A stretch of 64,000 bases of DNA from Aquirufa lenticrescens (GTDB taxonomy: Bacteria > Bacteroidota > Bacteroidia > Cytophagales > Spirosomataceae): positions 1,626,501 through 1,690,500 of the forward strand of contig NZ_CP049834.1 of NCBI RefSeq assembly GCF_019916085.1, in the 5' to 3' direction. Below the pieces are notes generated by a model. The model was not told the DNA's origin. It saw only the letters and a list, made by a program, of their open reading frames with translations, and did no database searches. Position 1 is the stretch's first letter. Every line of letters begins with the position of its first letter. Made by a program: the position numbers and the translations under genes. Of this stretch, positions 1 through 7,971 are shown piece after piece.

Positions 1-712
1 TGGTTAACACATCGGCTTTTTGAGCAGCGGCGCGCTCGAAACAAGCCTGTGCCTCGATGCCATAATGCTTTGCTTCTTTGTACCAGTCAAAGTTTTCAAT
101 GACATCGTAGAAGTTCGGCACATTACCCGCTAAATAGCGGCCCAGCATTGTGGCGTGAGTCGTAAAGACGGTCGAAATTTTGACCTTATCTTTCTTCAAA
201 TCCGGCAAGCCAGTGGACGCCATCCATTCATGGAAATGTGCCACCAGTTGCGTTTTATTTTTATTTTCTTCGGCCACCTCGGTTAAAAGGAGGCGAATCA
301 TTTCACCAAAAACAATTGTTTGGTCCACTAAATCCTCCACCCCTAAGGTCGAAATCTTGTGATTATCCCAAATACGTCCTTTGATCTCATTGACTTTAGG
401 TAACAAGGTTTCCAGTTCAAAAAGCACGATTTTAGGCTTTCCCGTGATCAACCAATAACCATAATGAATGCCTAAACCTTTCTGGCGCAAGCTGATAATC
501 GCGCGACCTAGCGGCGTTTCATCGGTAACCGGAATGGGTTCAAATTCAGCGGAGGCGGTTTGAGGGAAATAGGGGCCTAATAAGGCATAATCATCGCCCC
601 ATTTTTCGACCATCGAGGGTACTTTGGTCCTAATAACCGTATAAATTCCACCCACCTGATTACAGGTTTCCCACGCAATCTCAAATAAATATTTCTTCTT
701 CTCTACTGCCAT
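1..712 (-). CDS. Glycogen synthase, GT3 family (partial, N-terminal 237 residues)
   Basis: Reading leftward from the ATG at 710-712, the frame stays open to the window edge, so only the N-terminal third is present. The protein opens with a short basic stretch and then FEIAWETCNQVGGIYTVI, the donor-loop region typical of the eukaryote-like GT3 glycogen synthases found in many Bacteroidota; the bacterial GlgA (GT5) opens with KTGGL instead. HFHEWM and TTHATMLGRYLAG further in also fit GT3. The enzyme extends alpha-1,4-glucan from nucleotide-glucose in the cytoplasm. It starts 8 bases after the stop of the glycosylasparaginase gene, so the two are probably cotranscribed. Family call is firm; the C-terminal half cannot be seen. 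Confidence 0.88.
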   Translation of the reverse strand, partial: MAVEKKKYLFEIAWETCNQVGGIYTVIRTKVPSMVEKWGDDYALLGPYFPQTASAEFEPIPVTDETPLGRAIISLRQKGLGIHYGYWLITGKPKIVLFELETLLPKVNEIKGRIWDNHKISTLGVEDLVDQTIVFGEMIRLLLTEVAEENKNKTQLVAHFHEWMASTGLPDLKKDKVKISTVFTTHATMLGRYLAGNVPNFYDVIENFDWYKEAKHYGIEAQACFERAAAQKADVLT

Positions 713-720
713 AATATCGC

Positions 721-1656
721 TTACATATAGGACGCGCTCTCGATTACCTGCGTTTTCCCGTTTTTAGTGATGGTGTAATTAAATCCTTTTTGGATGGCAT
801 AAGCGCCATATTCTCCTTTTTTATTGAGGGCCAAATACCCGATTTGGAATTCCTTGTATTTATAACGTTTCACAATCCGCATCACGGCCTCTTCACAGGC
901 CTTTTGTGGTGACATGCCTTGTCTCATTAATTCAACAATTAAGAAAGATCCTAAAGTCTTCATGACGAATTCTCCCAATCCCGTCGCACAAGCTCCGCCT
1001 ACCTCATCATCGCAAAAAACAGCTCCGCCGATGATAGGGGAGTCACCAATACGACCGTGCATTTTAAACGCCAAACCACTCGTCGTACAAGCGCCGGCAA
1101 TTTCGCCTGCTTTTCCAATGCCTAATAAACCGATCGTATCGTGTCGTTCAATATTAATAACTGGCTCGTATTTGGATTCTTTTTTCCATTCTTCCCAGGC
1201 TTTTTTAGAGCTCTCCGTTAACAGATTCTCTACTTTAAATCCTTGCTCTAAGGCAAATTTTAACGCGCCTGCACCTGATAGCATCACATGCGGCGTTTTT
1301 TCCATCACCGCTCTTGCCACTGAAATAGGGTGCATAATACCCTCTAAAAAGGTTACAGAACCTGCATTCCCCAAATGATCCATGATGCAAGCGTCTAACG
1401 TAACGTGGCCATCGCGATCAGGATAACCACCGTAACCCACCGAAGTGTCGTTTGGATCTGCTTCCGGGATGCGTGCACCAGCTTCGACGCCATCGAGCGC
1501 TTTGCCCGTTTCCATCAATTTATTCCAACCCGCGATGGTCGCTTTTTCATTTTTCCAAGTCGCTATAATGAGCGGTTCGGAAGTTTTTGCCTGGGCGGTT
1601 GCGCCTAGGCTGGCGCCTAGCAGGGTGGATGTTTGAAGGAAGGTACGTCTTTTCAT
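721..1656 (-). CDS. N4-(beta-N-acetylglucosaminyl)-L-asparaginase (glycosylasparaginase), exported
   Basis: A 311-residue Ntn hydrolase of the glycosylasparaginase family, which cleaves the GlcNAc-Asn bond left after glycoprotein breakdown. The N-terminus KRRTFLQ followed by a small-residue hydrophobic stretch and AQA looks like a twin-arginine signal, so export to the periplasm is likely. The autoproteolysis site HDTIG places the catalytic nucleophile at Thr174; the substrate-binding region HGRIGDSP and GGACATGLGE follow. Length matches bacterial relatives. It lies 8 bases upstream of the glycogen synthase gene and is divergent from a second Ntn hydrolase at 1767. A plausible promoter lies at 1664-1692. 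Confidence 0.9.
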   Translation of the reverse strand: MKRRTFLQTSTLLGASLGATAQAKTSEPLIIATWKNEKATIAGWNKLMETGKALDGVEAGARIPEADPNDTSVGYGGYPDRDGHVTLDACIMDHLGNAGSVTFLEGIMHPISVARAVMEKTPHVMLSGAGALKFALEQGFKVENLLTESSKKAWEEWKKESKYEPVINIERHDTIGLLGIGKAGEIAGACTTSGLAFKMHGRIGDSPIIGGAVFCDDEVGGACATGLGEFVMKTLGSFLIVELMRQGMSPQKACEEAVMRIVKRYKYKEFQIGYLALNKKGEYGAYAIQKGFNYTITKNGKTQVIESASYM

Positions 1657-1663
1657 ATAGCTT

Positions 1664-1692
1664 TAAAGATAATTTATTTGGGTGTAATGCAA
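1664..1692 (-). promoter_or_regulatory. Putative promoter for the glycosylasparaginase-glycogen synthase pair
   Basis: On the minus strand TTG (1692-1690), an 18-base spacer and TATCTTTA (1671-1664) approximate the Bacteroidota TTG-N19-TANNTTTG consensus, with the last -7 base off consensus. It ends only 8 bases before the ATG, which would give a very short or absent leader. Confidence 0.35.
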
Positions 1693-1709
1693 CAATTTTG
1701 TAAAATTGT
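1692..1709. repeat. Perfect 8-base inverted repeat between divergent genes
   Basis: ACAATTTT-GT-AAAATTGT lies midway between the divergent glycosylasparaginase and penicillin acylase genes and just touches the TTG of the putative minus-strand promoter. It could be an operator for a dimeric regulator. Low base complexity makes chance occurrence possible in this AT-rich gap. Confidence 0.3.
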
Positions 1710-1766
1710 CTTTCTAAAATAGAAAAAAATCTTCGGATATTTCATTTATCTACCCCTATTTCATCA

Positions 1767-4202
1767 ATGAAAATCATTAAATCTGCTTTTCCTTTGGTAA
1801 TCGCCCTGTTTTTAACCTATGCGATGAACCAAAGCTGGGGAACTATTCCTCCCATTGGAAAAATATTCAGTCCTTTTCACGGCTTTTGGATGAATGCCGA
1901 AAGCCCAGATTCAGGCGAACCCACAGAAGAAACCTTGCAAATCGAGGGATTACATCAACCCGTTCAAGTCGTTTATGACGAGATGGGCGTGCCGCACGTT
2001 TTTGCGCAAGATGATCACGATCTTTATTTAGCTCAGGGTTATTTGACGGCCAAAGACCGGTTGTGGCAAATGGAATTCCAAACACACTTCGCGGGCGGTC
2101 GCATTTCTGAGATCGTAGGCGAAAAAGGAGTTGCTTCTGATCAGTTCCAACGCAGAATGGGTTCTGTATATGGCGCAGAAAAATCATTTGAGGGTATGAA
2201 AGAAGATCCAGCAGCCAAAACAGCTTTGGAGGCCTATGCAGCGGGAGTTAATGCCTATATCGGTTCTTTGTCTGATCGTGAATTACCATTGGAATACAAA
2301 CTATTAAACTACCGTCCTGAGCCCTGGACGCCTATCAAGAGCGCCTTGTTCTTGAAGAATATGTCCTTTGTCTTAGCTTCGGGAACGGATGATTTGAAGA
2401 TGACGAATATCTTGCGCAAATACGGTCGCGAGGTAGCGGAAGATCTTTTTCCGAATTATCCTTTCCAAGAGAGTCCGATCATTCCCGTGGGATCACCAGT
2501 CGATTTCAAACCAGTACCTATTCCAGCGGCACCCGCAGACTTTACAGGTTTAGGCAGTTCGATGTCTACGCCTGAAAAGGATCTGAACATTGGTTCGAAT
2601 AACTGGGCCGTTTCAGGAAACAAAACAGTTTCGGGATTACCTATTTTAGCTAATGACCCACACTTGACCTTGTCATTACCATCGATTTGGTACCAAATGC
2701 AATTAGTCGCTCCAGGCGTCAACGTGTATGGTTCGACGATGCCAGGAACGCCTAACGTGATCATTGGATTCAATAAAAATGTGGCTTGGGGTGTAACGAA
2801 CGTAGGTTCTGATGTTTTGGACTGGTACCAAGTGAAATTCAAAGACGCCTCGAAACAGGAATACTGGCACGATGGTAAATGGAAGAAAACGACCATGCGC
2901 ATCGAAACCTTTAAGGTCAAAGGAAAGAAGGATATGGTCGATACGATCTTCTTTACACACCATGGTCCGGTCGTGTATTTATCACACGAAAAACCATTCC
3001 GTTCAAATATTCCGGTAGGGCACGCCTTGCGTTGGATCGCCCATGAGAAATCTCAAGAATTAACGACGTTCTATCAATTGAATCGCGCGAAAAATTACGA
3101 AGACTACAAGAAGGCTTTGACCTTCTATTCCGCTCCGGCTCAAAACTTTGTGTTTGCTAGTAATGAAGGCGATATCGCTTTATGGGTGAACGGTAAATTC
3201 CCTTTGAAGTCGAAATTGCAAGGAAAGTATTTATTAGATGGAACGGACGCGGCGGCTGATTGGCAGGGATTTATCCCTCAGGCGCACAATCCGCACGTAA
3301 AGAACCCGGTTCGAGGTTTCGTAAGTTCGGCGAATCAATTCTCAACAGATCCCTCTTATCCGTATTATTTAGGCTGGCAATATGCGCCATCTGAGCGTGG
3401 TCGTCGCATTAATGAGCGTCTAGCGGTGATGGAAAAAATTACGATGGATTCCTTGCGAGGTCTCCAAAACGACAACTTCAACATCCGTGCTCGTGAATTA
3501 TTGCCTTTGCTTTTCGCTCAGGTGAAATCACCTACTGCGGCTCAATCGAAAGCATTAGCTGCTTTGAAATCTTGGAATTTAGTGAATAGCCCTGAGTCTG
3601 TGGGAGCTACTATTTTTGAAAACTGGGTAATGACATTGCAGAGCTGTCTTTGGGATGATGAATTCTCCGCAGATGAAAAAGTGCCTATGAGCCGTCCTTC
3701 GATGGATCGCACGATTCAACTGATCAAATCGGAGCCAACAGCGCGCTGGTGGGATGATACGAAGACGCCTGCTAAGGAGTCGATGTCAGATATCGTGATG
3801 AAGTCATTGCAAGCGAACGTGGACACCTTGGTGAAACAACACGGTCCGCAGGGGCCAGAATGGGCTTGGTACAAACACAAGCAAACGGGTGTTCGCCACT
3901 TAATCCCAGGTATGGATGCCTTATCTCGCCTGAATATCCCGATTGGTGGGGGTGGAACCATCGTGAATGCAACTACGACGAAAACAGGGCCATCTTGGCG
4001 TTTAGTAGTGGAGCTTTCTAAAGAGGGTAAGCCTAAAGCTTATGGTGTTTACCCAGGTGGACAATCAGGTAATCCAGGAAGTAGCCATTATGATGATTTG
4101 ATTGATACCTGGGCCAAAGGAGAGCTTAAGCCTCTTTTATACCTAGAATCACCGGATCAAAAATCGAATCGTTTACGTAAGAAAATCACTTTATCGAAAT
4201 AA
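1767..4202 (+). CDS. Penicillin acylase family (Ntn) hydrolase
   Basis: An 811-residue member of the penicillin G acylase / acyl-homoserine-lactone acylase superfamily. A hydrophobic N-terminus (about residues 5-20) indicates export or a membrane anchor. The alpha-subunit region includes GVPHVFAQDDHDLYLAQGY and DRLWQME. The self-processing site is NIGSNNW, with the new N-terminal nucleophile Ser277, followed by LANDPHL. Such enzymes cleave amide-linked acyl chains in the periplasm; the substrate cannot be read from sequence. It ends 5 bases before the small membrane protein at 4208, so the two are probably one transcript, and it diverges from a glycosylasparaginase. Confidence 0.88.
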   Translation: MKIIKSAFPLVIALFLTYAMNQSWGTIPPIGKIFSPFHGFWMNAESPDSGEPTEETLQIEGLHQPVQVVYDEMGVPHVFAQDDHDLYLAQGYLTAKDRLWQMEFQTHFAGGRISEIVGEKGVASDQFQRRMGSVYGAEKSFEGMKEDPAAKTALEAYAAGVNAYIGSLSDRELPLEYKLLNYRPEPWTPIKSALFLKNMSFVLASGTDDLKMTNILRKYGREVAEDLFPNYPFQESPIIPVGSPVDFKPVPIPAAPADFTGLGSSMSTPEKDLNIGSNNWAVSGNKTVSGLPILANDPHLTLSLPSIWYQMQLVAPGVNVYGSTMPGTPNVIIGFNKNVAWGVTNVGSDVLDWYQVKFKDASKQEYWHDGKWKKTTMRIETFKVKGKKDMVDTIFFTHHGPVVYLSHEKPFRSNIPVGHALRWIAHEKSQELTTFYQLNRAKNYEDYKKALTFYSAPAQNFVFASNEGDIALWVNGKFPLKSKLQGKYLLDGTDAAADWQGFIPQAHNPHVKNPVRGFVSSANQFSTDPSYPYYLGWQYAPSERGRRINERLAVMEKITMDSLRGLQNDNFNIRARELLPLLFAQVKSPTAAQSKALAALKSWNLVNSPESVGATIFENWVMTLQSCLWDDEFSADEKVPMSRPSMDRTIQLIKSEPTARWWDDTKTPAKESMSDIVMKSLQANVDTLVKQHGPQGPEWAWYKHKQTGVRHLIPGMDALSRLNIPIGGGGTIVNATTTKTGPSWRLVVELSKEGKPKAYGVYPGGQSGNPGSSHYDDLIDTWAKGELKPLLYLESPDQKSNRLRKKITLSK

Positions 4203-4207
4203 GCATT

Positions 4208-4549
4208 ATGAGCAAGTTAATCTATAGTATCATTTTAATTGTTATCGGTGCTTTGGTGGGAATTTACCTGCCTTGGTATGCGATGGGTGTGGCCTTTGGG
4301 CTAATTGCCTTTGTGTTAAATATGCCCTTAAAGTCAAGTTTTTTGACGGGATTTCTGGCAGGTTTTGTTTTATGGGTAGTATCAGCCTTATGGCTTGATA
4401 TACAGCACCCTAGTACATTACCTAGTCGCATGGCTCAAGTTTTCCCTCTAAAGGGGAATGTGTTTGTTTTATTTGTTCTGACTGGCTTGCTAGGAGGCTT
4501 ATTTAGTGGCATTTGGACCTGGGCTGGGGCTAGATTAAGACAGAAATAA
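4208..4549 (+). CDS. Small integral membrane protein, unknown function
   Basis: A 113-residue hydrophobic protein with about four predicted membrane helices (roughly residues 4-20, 22-40, 46-65 and 83-107) and a short basic C-terminus ending RLRQK. I recognise no family. The ATG lies 5 bases past the penicillin acylase stop, so translation is probably coupled to it. It may help that enzyme or simply share its transcript. Confidence 0.6.
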   Translation: MSKLIYSIILIVIGALVGIYLPWYAMGVAFGLIAFVLNMPLKSSFLTGFLAGFVLWVVSALWLDIQHPSTLPSRMAQVFPLKGNVFVLFVLTGLLGGLFSGIWTWAGARLRQK

Positions 4550-4580
4550 TAATTTTTTAGGACAAACGATATAGACCTTG

Positions 4581-4588
4581 TATATTTG
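4581..4588 (+). promoter_or_regulatory. Putative -7 element upstream of the OmpH-like gene
   Basis: TATATTTG matches the Bacteroidota -7 consensus TANNTTTG exactly and lies 30 bases before the GTG start of the OmpH-like gene. No clear TTG lies at the expected -33 position, so support is partial. Confidence 0.4.
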
Positions 4589-4618
4589 CCGACAATCCAA
4601 TAAATAAAAATAATACAC

Positions 4619-5215
4619 GTGAAAAATTTACCATACGCTTGGTTGGGCGTTTTAACCATCGCAATTGCTTTTTTATTTTACCAAAATTCAGGTAGCTCAT
4701 CGACAGGCTTAGGTGCTTCGACAGCTGATGGAAAACGTATTGTATTCGTAAACTCGGATTCGTTATTAACGAATTACCAGTTTTACAAAGACGCTCAAAA
4801 AGAGTTTGAGAACAAAGGATACCGTTTACAAGTTGATTTAGGTCAAAAAGAGCAATCACTTCAAGCAGAATTACAAGCGATTCAACAACGTGCTTCAGCC
4901 ATGACTCAAGCGGAATTGCAAGCAGCTGATATGACTTTGAAGAAAAAAGGTGCTGAATTGCAACAATATTCTCAACAAAAGCAAGCAGAGTTAGGTCAAG
5001 AGCAAGCAAAGAAAAACGAAGAATTGTACAACAACATTCGTGACTATATTTCTAAAACAAACAAAGCAAACAAATATGAGTTTGTGTTAGGTTATTCTAA
5101 AGTGGGCGGCGGAATTTTATTCGCAGATCCTTCTGTAGATGTAACTCAAAAAATCATCGAAGGATTGAACAAAGAGTACGCTGCAACGAAAGGCGACAAA
5201 AAAGAAGATAAATAA
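4619..5215 (+). CDS. OmpH/Skp family periplasmic chaperone-like protein
   Basis: A 198-residue protein with an N-terminal hydrophobic signal or anchor (about residues 6-22), a VFVNSDSLL strand, then a long Gln/Glu/Lys/Ala-rich coiled coil (about 60-145) and a closing beta-rich segment. This is the Skp/OmpH arrangement, whose members hold unfolded outer-membrane proteins in the periplasm. I use the GTG at 4619 because it directly precedes the signal, and no ATG gives a complete one. A terminator (5234-5266) follows, so it appears monocistronic. No bamA or lpxD is adjacent, unlike classical skp. Confidence 0.82.
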   Translation: MKNLPYAWLGVLTIAIAFLFYQNSGSSSTGLGASTADGKRIVFVNSDSLLTNYQFYKDAQKEFENKGYRLQVDLGQKEQSLQAELQAIQQRASAMTQAELQAADMTLKKKGAELQQYSQQKQAELGQEQAKKNEELYNNIRDYISKTNKANKYEFVLGYSKVGGGILFADPSVDVTQKIIEGLNKEYAATKGDKKEDK

Positions 5216-5233
5216 TAGCTTTTAGCTACATTT

Positions 5234-5266
5234 AGCCACGCAGTGTTTCGCTGTGTGGCTTTTTTT
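5234..5266 (+). terminator. Rho-independent terminator after the OmpH-like gene
   Basis: A 10-base-pair stem (AGCCACGCAG with CTGTGTGGCT, one G-U pair) with a 7-base loop is followed by six T. It ends just before the smpB start at 5273, which argues against the longer smpB reading frame that would begin within this hairpin at 5243. Confidence 0.85.
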
Positions 5267-5272
5267 ATTCCA

Positions 5273-5734
5273 ATGGCAAAAGAAAAAATCCAGAAGACTG
5301 TTGAAATCAAGAACCGTAGGGCTTCCTTTGAATATGCATTCATTGATACCTTCACGGCTGGCTTGGTATTGACAGGTACCGAGATTAAATCGATCCGCCA
5401 AGGGAAAGCCAATCTAACCGATGCCTACTGTATTTTCTTTCAGGACGAACTCTTCGTTCGCAATATGCACATATCGGCCTATGACGAGGGTACGCATTAC
5501 AATCACGACCCCTTACGAGATCGCAAGTTGCTTTTATCTAAACGCGAATTAGGTAAATTACAGAAGGAGTTGAAGAATGTGGGTTTAACAATTATTCCTA
5601 CTCGTCTATTCATCTCAGATAAAGGCTATGCCAAACTAAACATCGCACTATCGAAAGGTAAAAAAACCTTTGATAAACGAGATGATATTAAAGAAAAAGA
5701 TGTGAAACGGGATATGGATCGCTCGATGTCCTAA
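5273..5734 (+). CDS. smpB: SsrA-binding protein SmpB
   Basis: A 153-residue protein that binds tmRNA and brings it to stalled ribosomes for trans-translation. Diagnostic stretches are [43 protein letters not shown] and the basic tail with GKKTFDKR. I start at ATG 5273 (MAKEKIQ) because the possible upstream start lies inside the preceding terminator. Its stop directly abuts the stop of the convergent hemJ gene, with no bases between. No tmRNA gene was seen in this window. Confidence 0.97.
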   Translation: MAKEKIQKTVEIKNRRASFEYAFIDTFTAGLVLTGTEIKSIRQGKANLTDAYCIFFQDELFVRNMHISAYDEGTHYNHDPLRDRKLLLSKRELGKLQKELKNVGLTIIPTRLFISDKGYAKLNIALSKGKKTFDKRDDIKEKDVKRDMDRSMS

Positions 5735-6277
5735 TTAAGCCTTGTTTCTGATTTTCTTCACGATGGTGACTGCCGCCATAATCACAATGGCGAAAATCAC
5801 AAATCCTCCCAATCCATACATCCAGTCCAAGGTATTTTTAGCCACCACTAAGAAAACCACCGCGACTAGTAAAATCGTGGCAATCTCATTATAAAGCCTT
5901 AGTTGTGTTCCGGAAAGGATAAAATTCCCCTTTCTGAATTGAAGAATCAGGTATCTACAAACAAAATGGTAAACCGTAATGGCTACCACGAAACCTAATT
6001 TCAAATGCAGCCAGCCTTGAGATCCAAAGCTGCTTAGCCAAGCCACATAAATCAACGATAAACCAGTTATCCACGTCAAGAACATTGCTGGAATCATGAT
6101 GGCATTGAAAAGGATTTTCTCCATCTTCTCGAACTGCATCGATAAAATACTTTTTTCGGGCTCTCCTTTGTCTTGTGATTCAGCGTGGTAAACCAACAAA
6201 CGGGGAAGGTAGAATAGACCAGCAAACCAGCTGACAACAAATATGATGTGAATGGATTTTAAGACCGTATAGCTCAT
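5735..6277 (-). CDS. hemJ: HemJ-type protoporphyrinogen oxidase (CopD-like membrane protein)
   Basis: A 180-residue membrane protein with about five helices. The opening, with His10 in LKSIHIIFVVSWFAGLFYLPRL, and LHLKLGFV further on are typical of HemJ (UPF0093), the heme-binding enzyme that oxidises protoporphyrinogen IX in many bacteria lacking HemG or HemY. It is the last gene of a tightly packed minus-strand run, tag then GT2 then hemJ, starting one base after the GT2 stop. No other heme gene is in the window, so function rests on family similarity. Confidence 0.85.
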   Translation of the reverse strand: MSYTVLKSIHIIFVVSWFAGLFYLPRLLVYHAESQDKGEPEKSILSMQFEKMEKILFNAIMIPAMFLTWITGLSLIYVAWLSSFGSQGWLHLKLGFVVAITVYHFVCRYLILQFRKGNFILSGTQLRLYNEIATILLVAVVFLVVAKNTLDWMYGLGGFVIFAIVIMAAVTIVKKIRNKA

Positions 6278-6278
6278 A

Positions 6279-7052
6279 TTAGGCTTGGTAACGCTTGAAC
6301 AAACTATTGACTTTCATTTGGATTACGCCAAAAATCGCTTCTTTAAAAATATTCGCCGACATCTTACTCGTTCCTTTCGTGCGATCTGTAAAGATGATAG
6401 GTACTTCTACGAGTTTGAAACCATATTTCCAGGTGGTAAATTTCATTTCCACTTGGAAGGCGTAACCGATGAACTTGATTTGGTCTAAAGGTAATGTTTC
6501 CAAGGTATTTCTTCGGTAGCAAACGAATCCAGCGGTTGCGTCTTGCACTTTCATTCCCGTAATGAAACGCACATAAAAGCCAGCGAAGTAGGACATCAAC
6601 ACACGGCTCATAGGCCAATTGACTACGTTCACGCCATTAATGTAGCGGGATCCGATAGACATATCTCCGTTTCCAGCTTCTTCTTCCGGCAAGTTTTCTT
6701 CTTTTAATTCGGCGGGTGTGGCGCAGGCTTTGAACAGGCGAATTAAATCATCCGGATTGTGGGAGAAGTCTGCATCCATTTCGAAGATGAAATCGTAGCC
6801 TTTATCTAGGGCGATTTTGAAGCCTTCAATATAAGCGGTGCCTAATCCTAATTTACCTTTTCTCTCCAGTAAGTGAATACGGCCTTCATTCACCTTTTGA
6901 AGGCGTTTTACTTCCTGCGCAGTTCCATCAGGCGAACCATCATCCACGATTAAGACATCGAAAACGGGATCCAAGCTCAAGACCTTCAAAAGGATGGCTT
7001 CGATGTTTTCAATCTCGTTGTAGGTGGGGATAATGACTATCCTTTTGTTCAT
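6279..7052 (-). CDS. Polyprenol-phosphate mannosyltransferase-like glycosyltransferase (GT2)
   Basis: A 257-residue family-2 glycosyltransferase resembling dolichol/polyprenol-phosphate mannose synthase (Dpm1). Visible landmarks are IIPTYNEIENI at the N-terminus, the nucleotide-binding VDDGSPDGT, the metal-binding EMDADFSHNP, and DATAGFVCYRR with the closing RTKGTSKMS. There is no C-terminal membrane domain, so it resembles the short Dpm1 form. It probably loads a sugar, likely mannose, onto a lipid carrier at the inner face of the membrane. Its ATG abuts the tag stop, suggesting translational coupling. Confidence 0.88.
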   Translation of the reverse strand: MNKRIVIIPTYNEIENIEAILLKVLSLDPVFDVLIVDDGSPDGTAQEVKRLQKVNEGRIHLLERKGKLGLGTAYIEGFKIALDKGYDFIFEMDADFSHNPDDLIRLFKACATPAELKEENLPEEEAGNGDMSIGSRYINGVNVVNWPMSRVLMSYFAGFYVRFITGMKVQDATAGFVCYRRNTLETLPLDQIKFIGYAFQVEMKFTTWKYGFKLVEVPIIFTDRTKGTSKMSANIFKEAIFGVIQMKVNSLFKRYQA

Positions 7053-7622
7053 TTAGCTATTGTTAGGATGGCGAAAGCAGTCAATCGTATGATCGTTCAC
7101 TAATCCAGCGGCCTGCATCAACGCATAACAAATGGTAGGGCCGACAAATCGGAATCCATTCTTCTTTAGAGATTTGCTCAAAAGGACAGAAATTTCTGTG
7201 CTAGCGGGTAATTCTCCGTGATGGGCAAAGTGGTTTAGGATAGGCGTATGGCCCACAAACTCCCAAATATATTGGTTAAAGCTACCAAATTTTTCCTGAA
7301 TTTTAATAAATGCCTGCGCATTCGTTCGGACGGCGCTGATTTTTAGTCGGTTTCGGATGATTAGTTCGTTTTGCATTTGAGCTTCTAGTTGCTCATTCGA
7401 CCAGGTGGCTAAGGCGTGGTAATCGAGTTGCGCGAAGGCTTCTCTGAAGGCTTCGCGTCGCTTCAAAATGGTGATCCAAGAAAGTCCAGCTTGGAAGCCT
7501 TCTAGGATGAGGAGCTCAAAAAGCGCTTCATCGCGGTGTTCTGGATTACCCCATTCGAGGTCGTGGTAGGTTTGGTATAATTCATCTGTACCACACCAGC
7601 GGCAGCGTATTTTTGTGTCCAT
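7053..7622 (-). CDS. tag: DNA-3-methyladenine glycosylase I
   Basis: A 189-residue base-excision enzyme that removes 3-methyladenine from DNA. The Tag zinc ligands are in place: Cys7 and His20 near the N-terminus (13 apart, as in E. coli) and His178 with Cys182 near the C-terminus. LEGFQAGLSW carries the conserved Glu41. It leads a minus-strand run with the GT2 and hemJ genes at zero to one base spacing. Its promoter must lie in the 60 or so bases before the oppositely directed btuB promoter; I could not pick it out. Confidence 0.96.
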   Translation of the reverse strand: MDTKIRCRWCGTDELYQTYHDLEWGNPEHRDEALFELLILEGFQAGLSWITILKRREAFREAFAQLDYHALATWSNEQLEAQMQNELIIRNRLKISAVRTNAQAFIKIQEKFGSFNQYIWEFVGHTPILNHFAHHGELPASTEISVLLSKSLKKNGFRFVGPTICYALMQAAGLVNDHTIDCFRHPNNS

Positions 7623-7680
7623 CGTTTGAGTTTCTTTTTACAAAATAGGAGAATATATTTCGAAACTTTGGCCCAACAAA

Positions 7681-7709
7681 TTGATAAAATAGAAATTGAA
7701 CTACCTTTG
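7681..7709 (+). promoter_or_regulatory. Promoter of the cobalamin riboswitch-btuB unit
   Basis: TTG (7681-7683), an 18-base spacer and TACCTTTG (7702-7709) fit the Bacteroidota TTG-N19-TANNTTTG promoter. The predicted start, a few bases downstream, is just ahead of the riboswitch. Confidence 0.75.
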
Positions 7710-7714
7710 TGGTA

Positions 7715-7925
7715 GCGAAAGGTTCTGCGCCGCTTCGAACGGCGTTGATTAATAGGGAATTTGGTGAAAATCCGAAACTGTCCCCGCAACTGTAAATTTT
7801 CAAAAAGCTTTTCAATCTAGGGTCACTGGCGTCGCTGGGAAGGCCGAAAAGCAAGGGAAATGAGTCAGGAGACCTGCCTTTTACTATTCTTGACCTTGCG
7901 TTACGGAGGATGATCCGAGGTCGAG
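7715..7925 (+). ncRNA. Cobalamin (B12) riboswitch with downstream hairpin
   Basis: Conserved blocks of the cobalamin aptamer appear in order: AGGGAA (7754-7759), GGTGAAAATCC (7763-7773), the B12 box CTGTCCCCGCAACTGTAA (7778-7795), GTCACTGG (7822-7829), and GAGTCAGGAGACCTGCC (7862-7878). Downstream, CTTGACCTTG (7889-7898) can pair with CGAGGTCGAG (7916-7925) as a 10-base stem with two G-U pairs, whose loop holds GGAGG; this may be the switching part. No strong T-run follows that stem, so control may act on translation. It sits 5' of a BtuB-type receptor, as expected for B12-repressed uptake. Confidence 0.95.
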
Positions 7926-7971
7926 CGTTCGATTACCTTTTTATTTCACAGGCCCGAAAGGGCAAAAAAAC

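Noticed and set aside
914-1378. Open frame of 154 codons on the plus strand inside the glycosylasparaginase gene
   Set aside because: Antisense shadow: the minus-strand protein has complete family motifs, and the plus frame has no recognisable domain.
5243-5272. Upstream extension of smpB
   Set aside because: It begins within the terminator hairpin of the previous gene; the ATG at 5273 matches the normal SmpB start.
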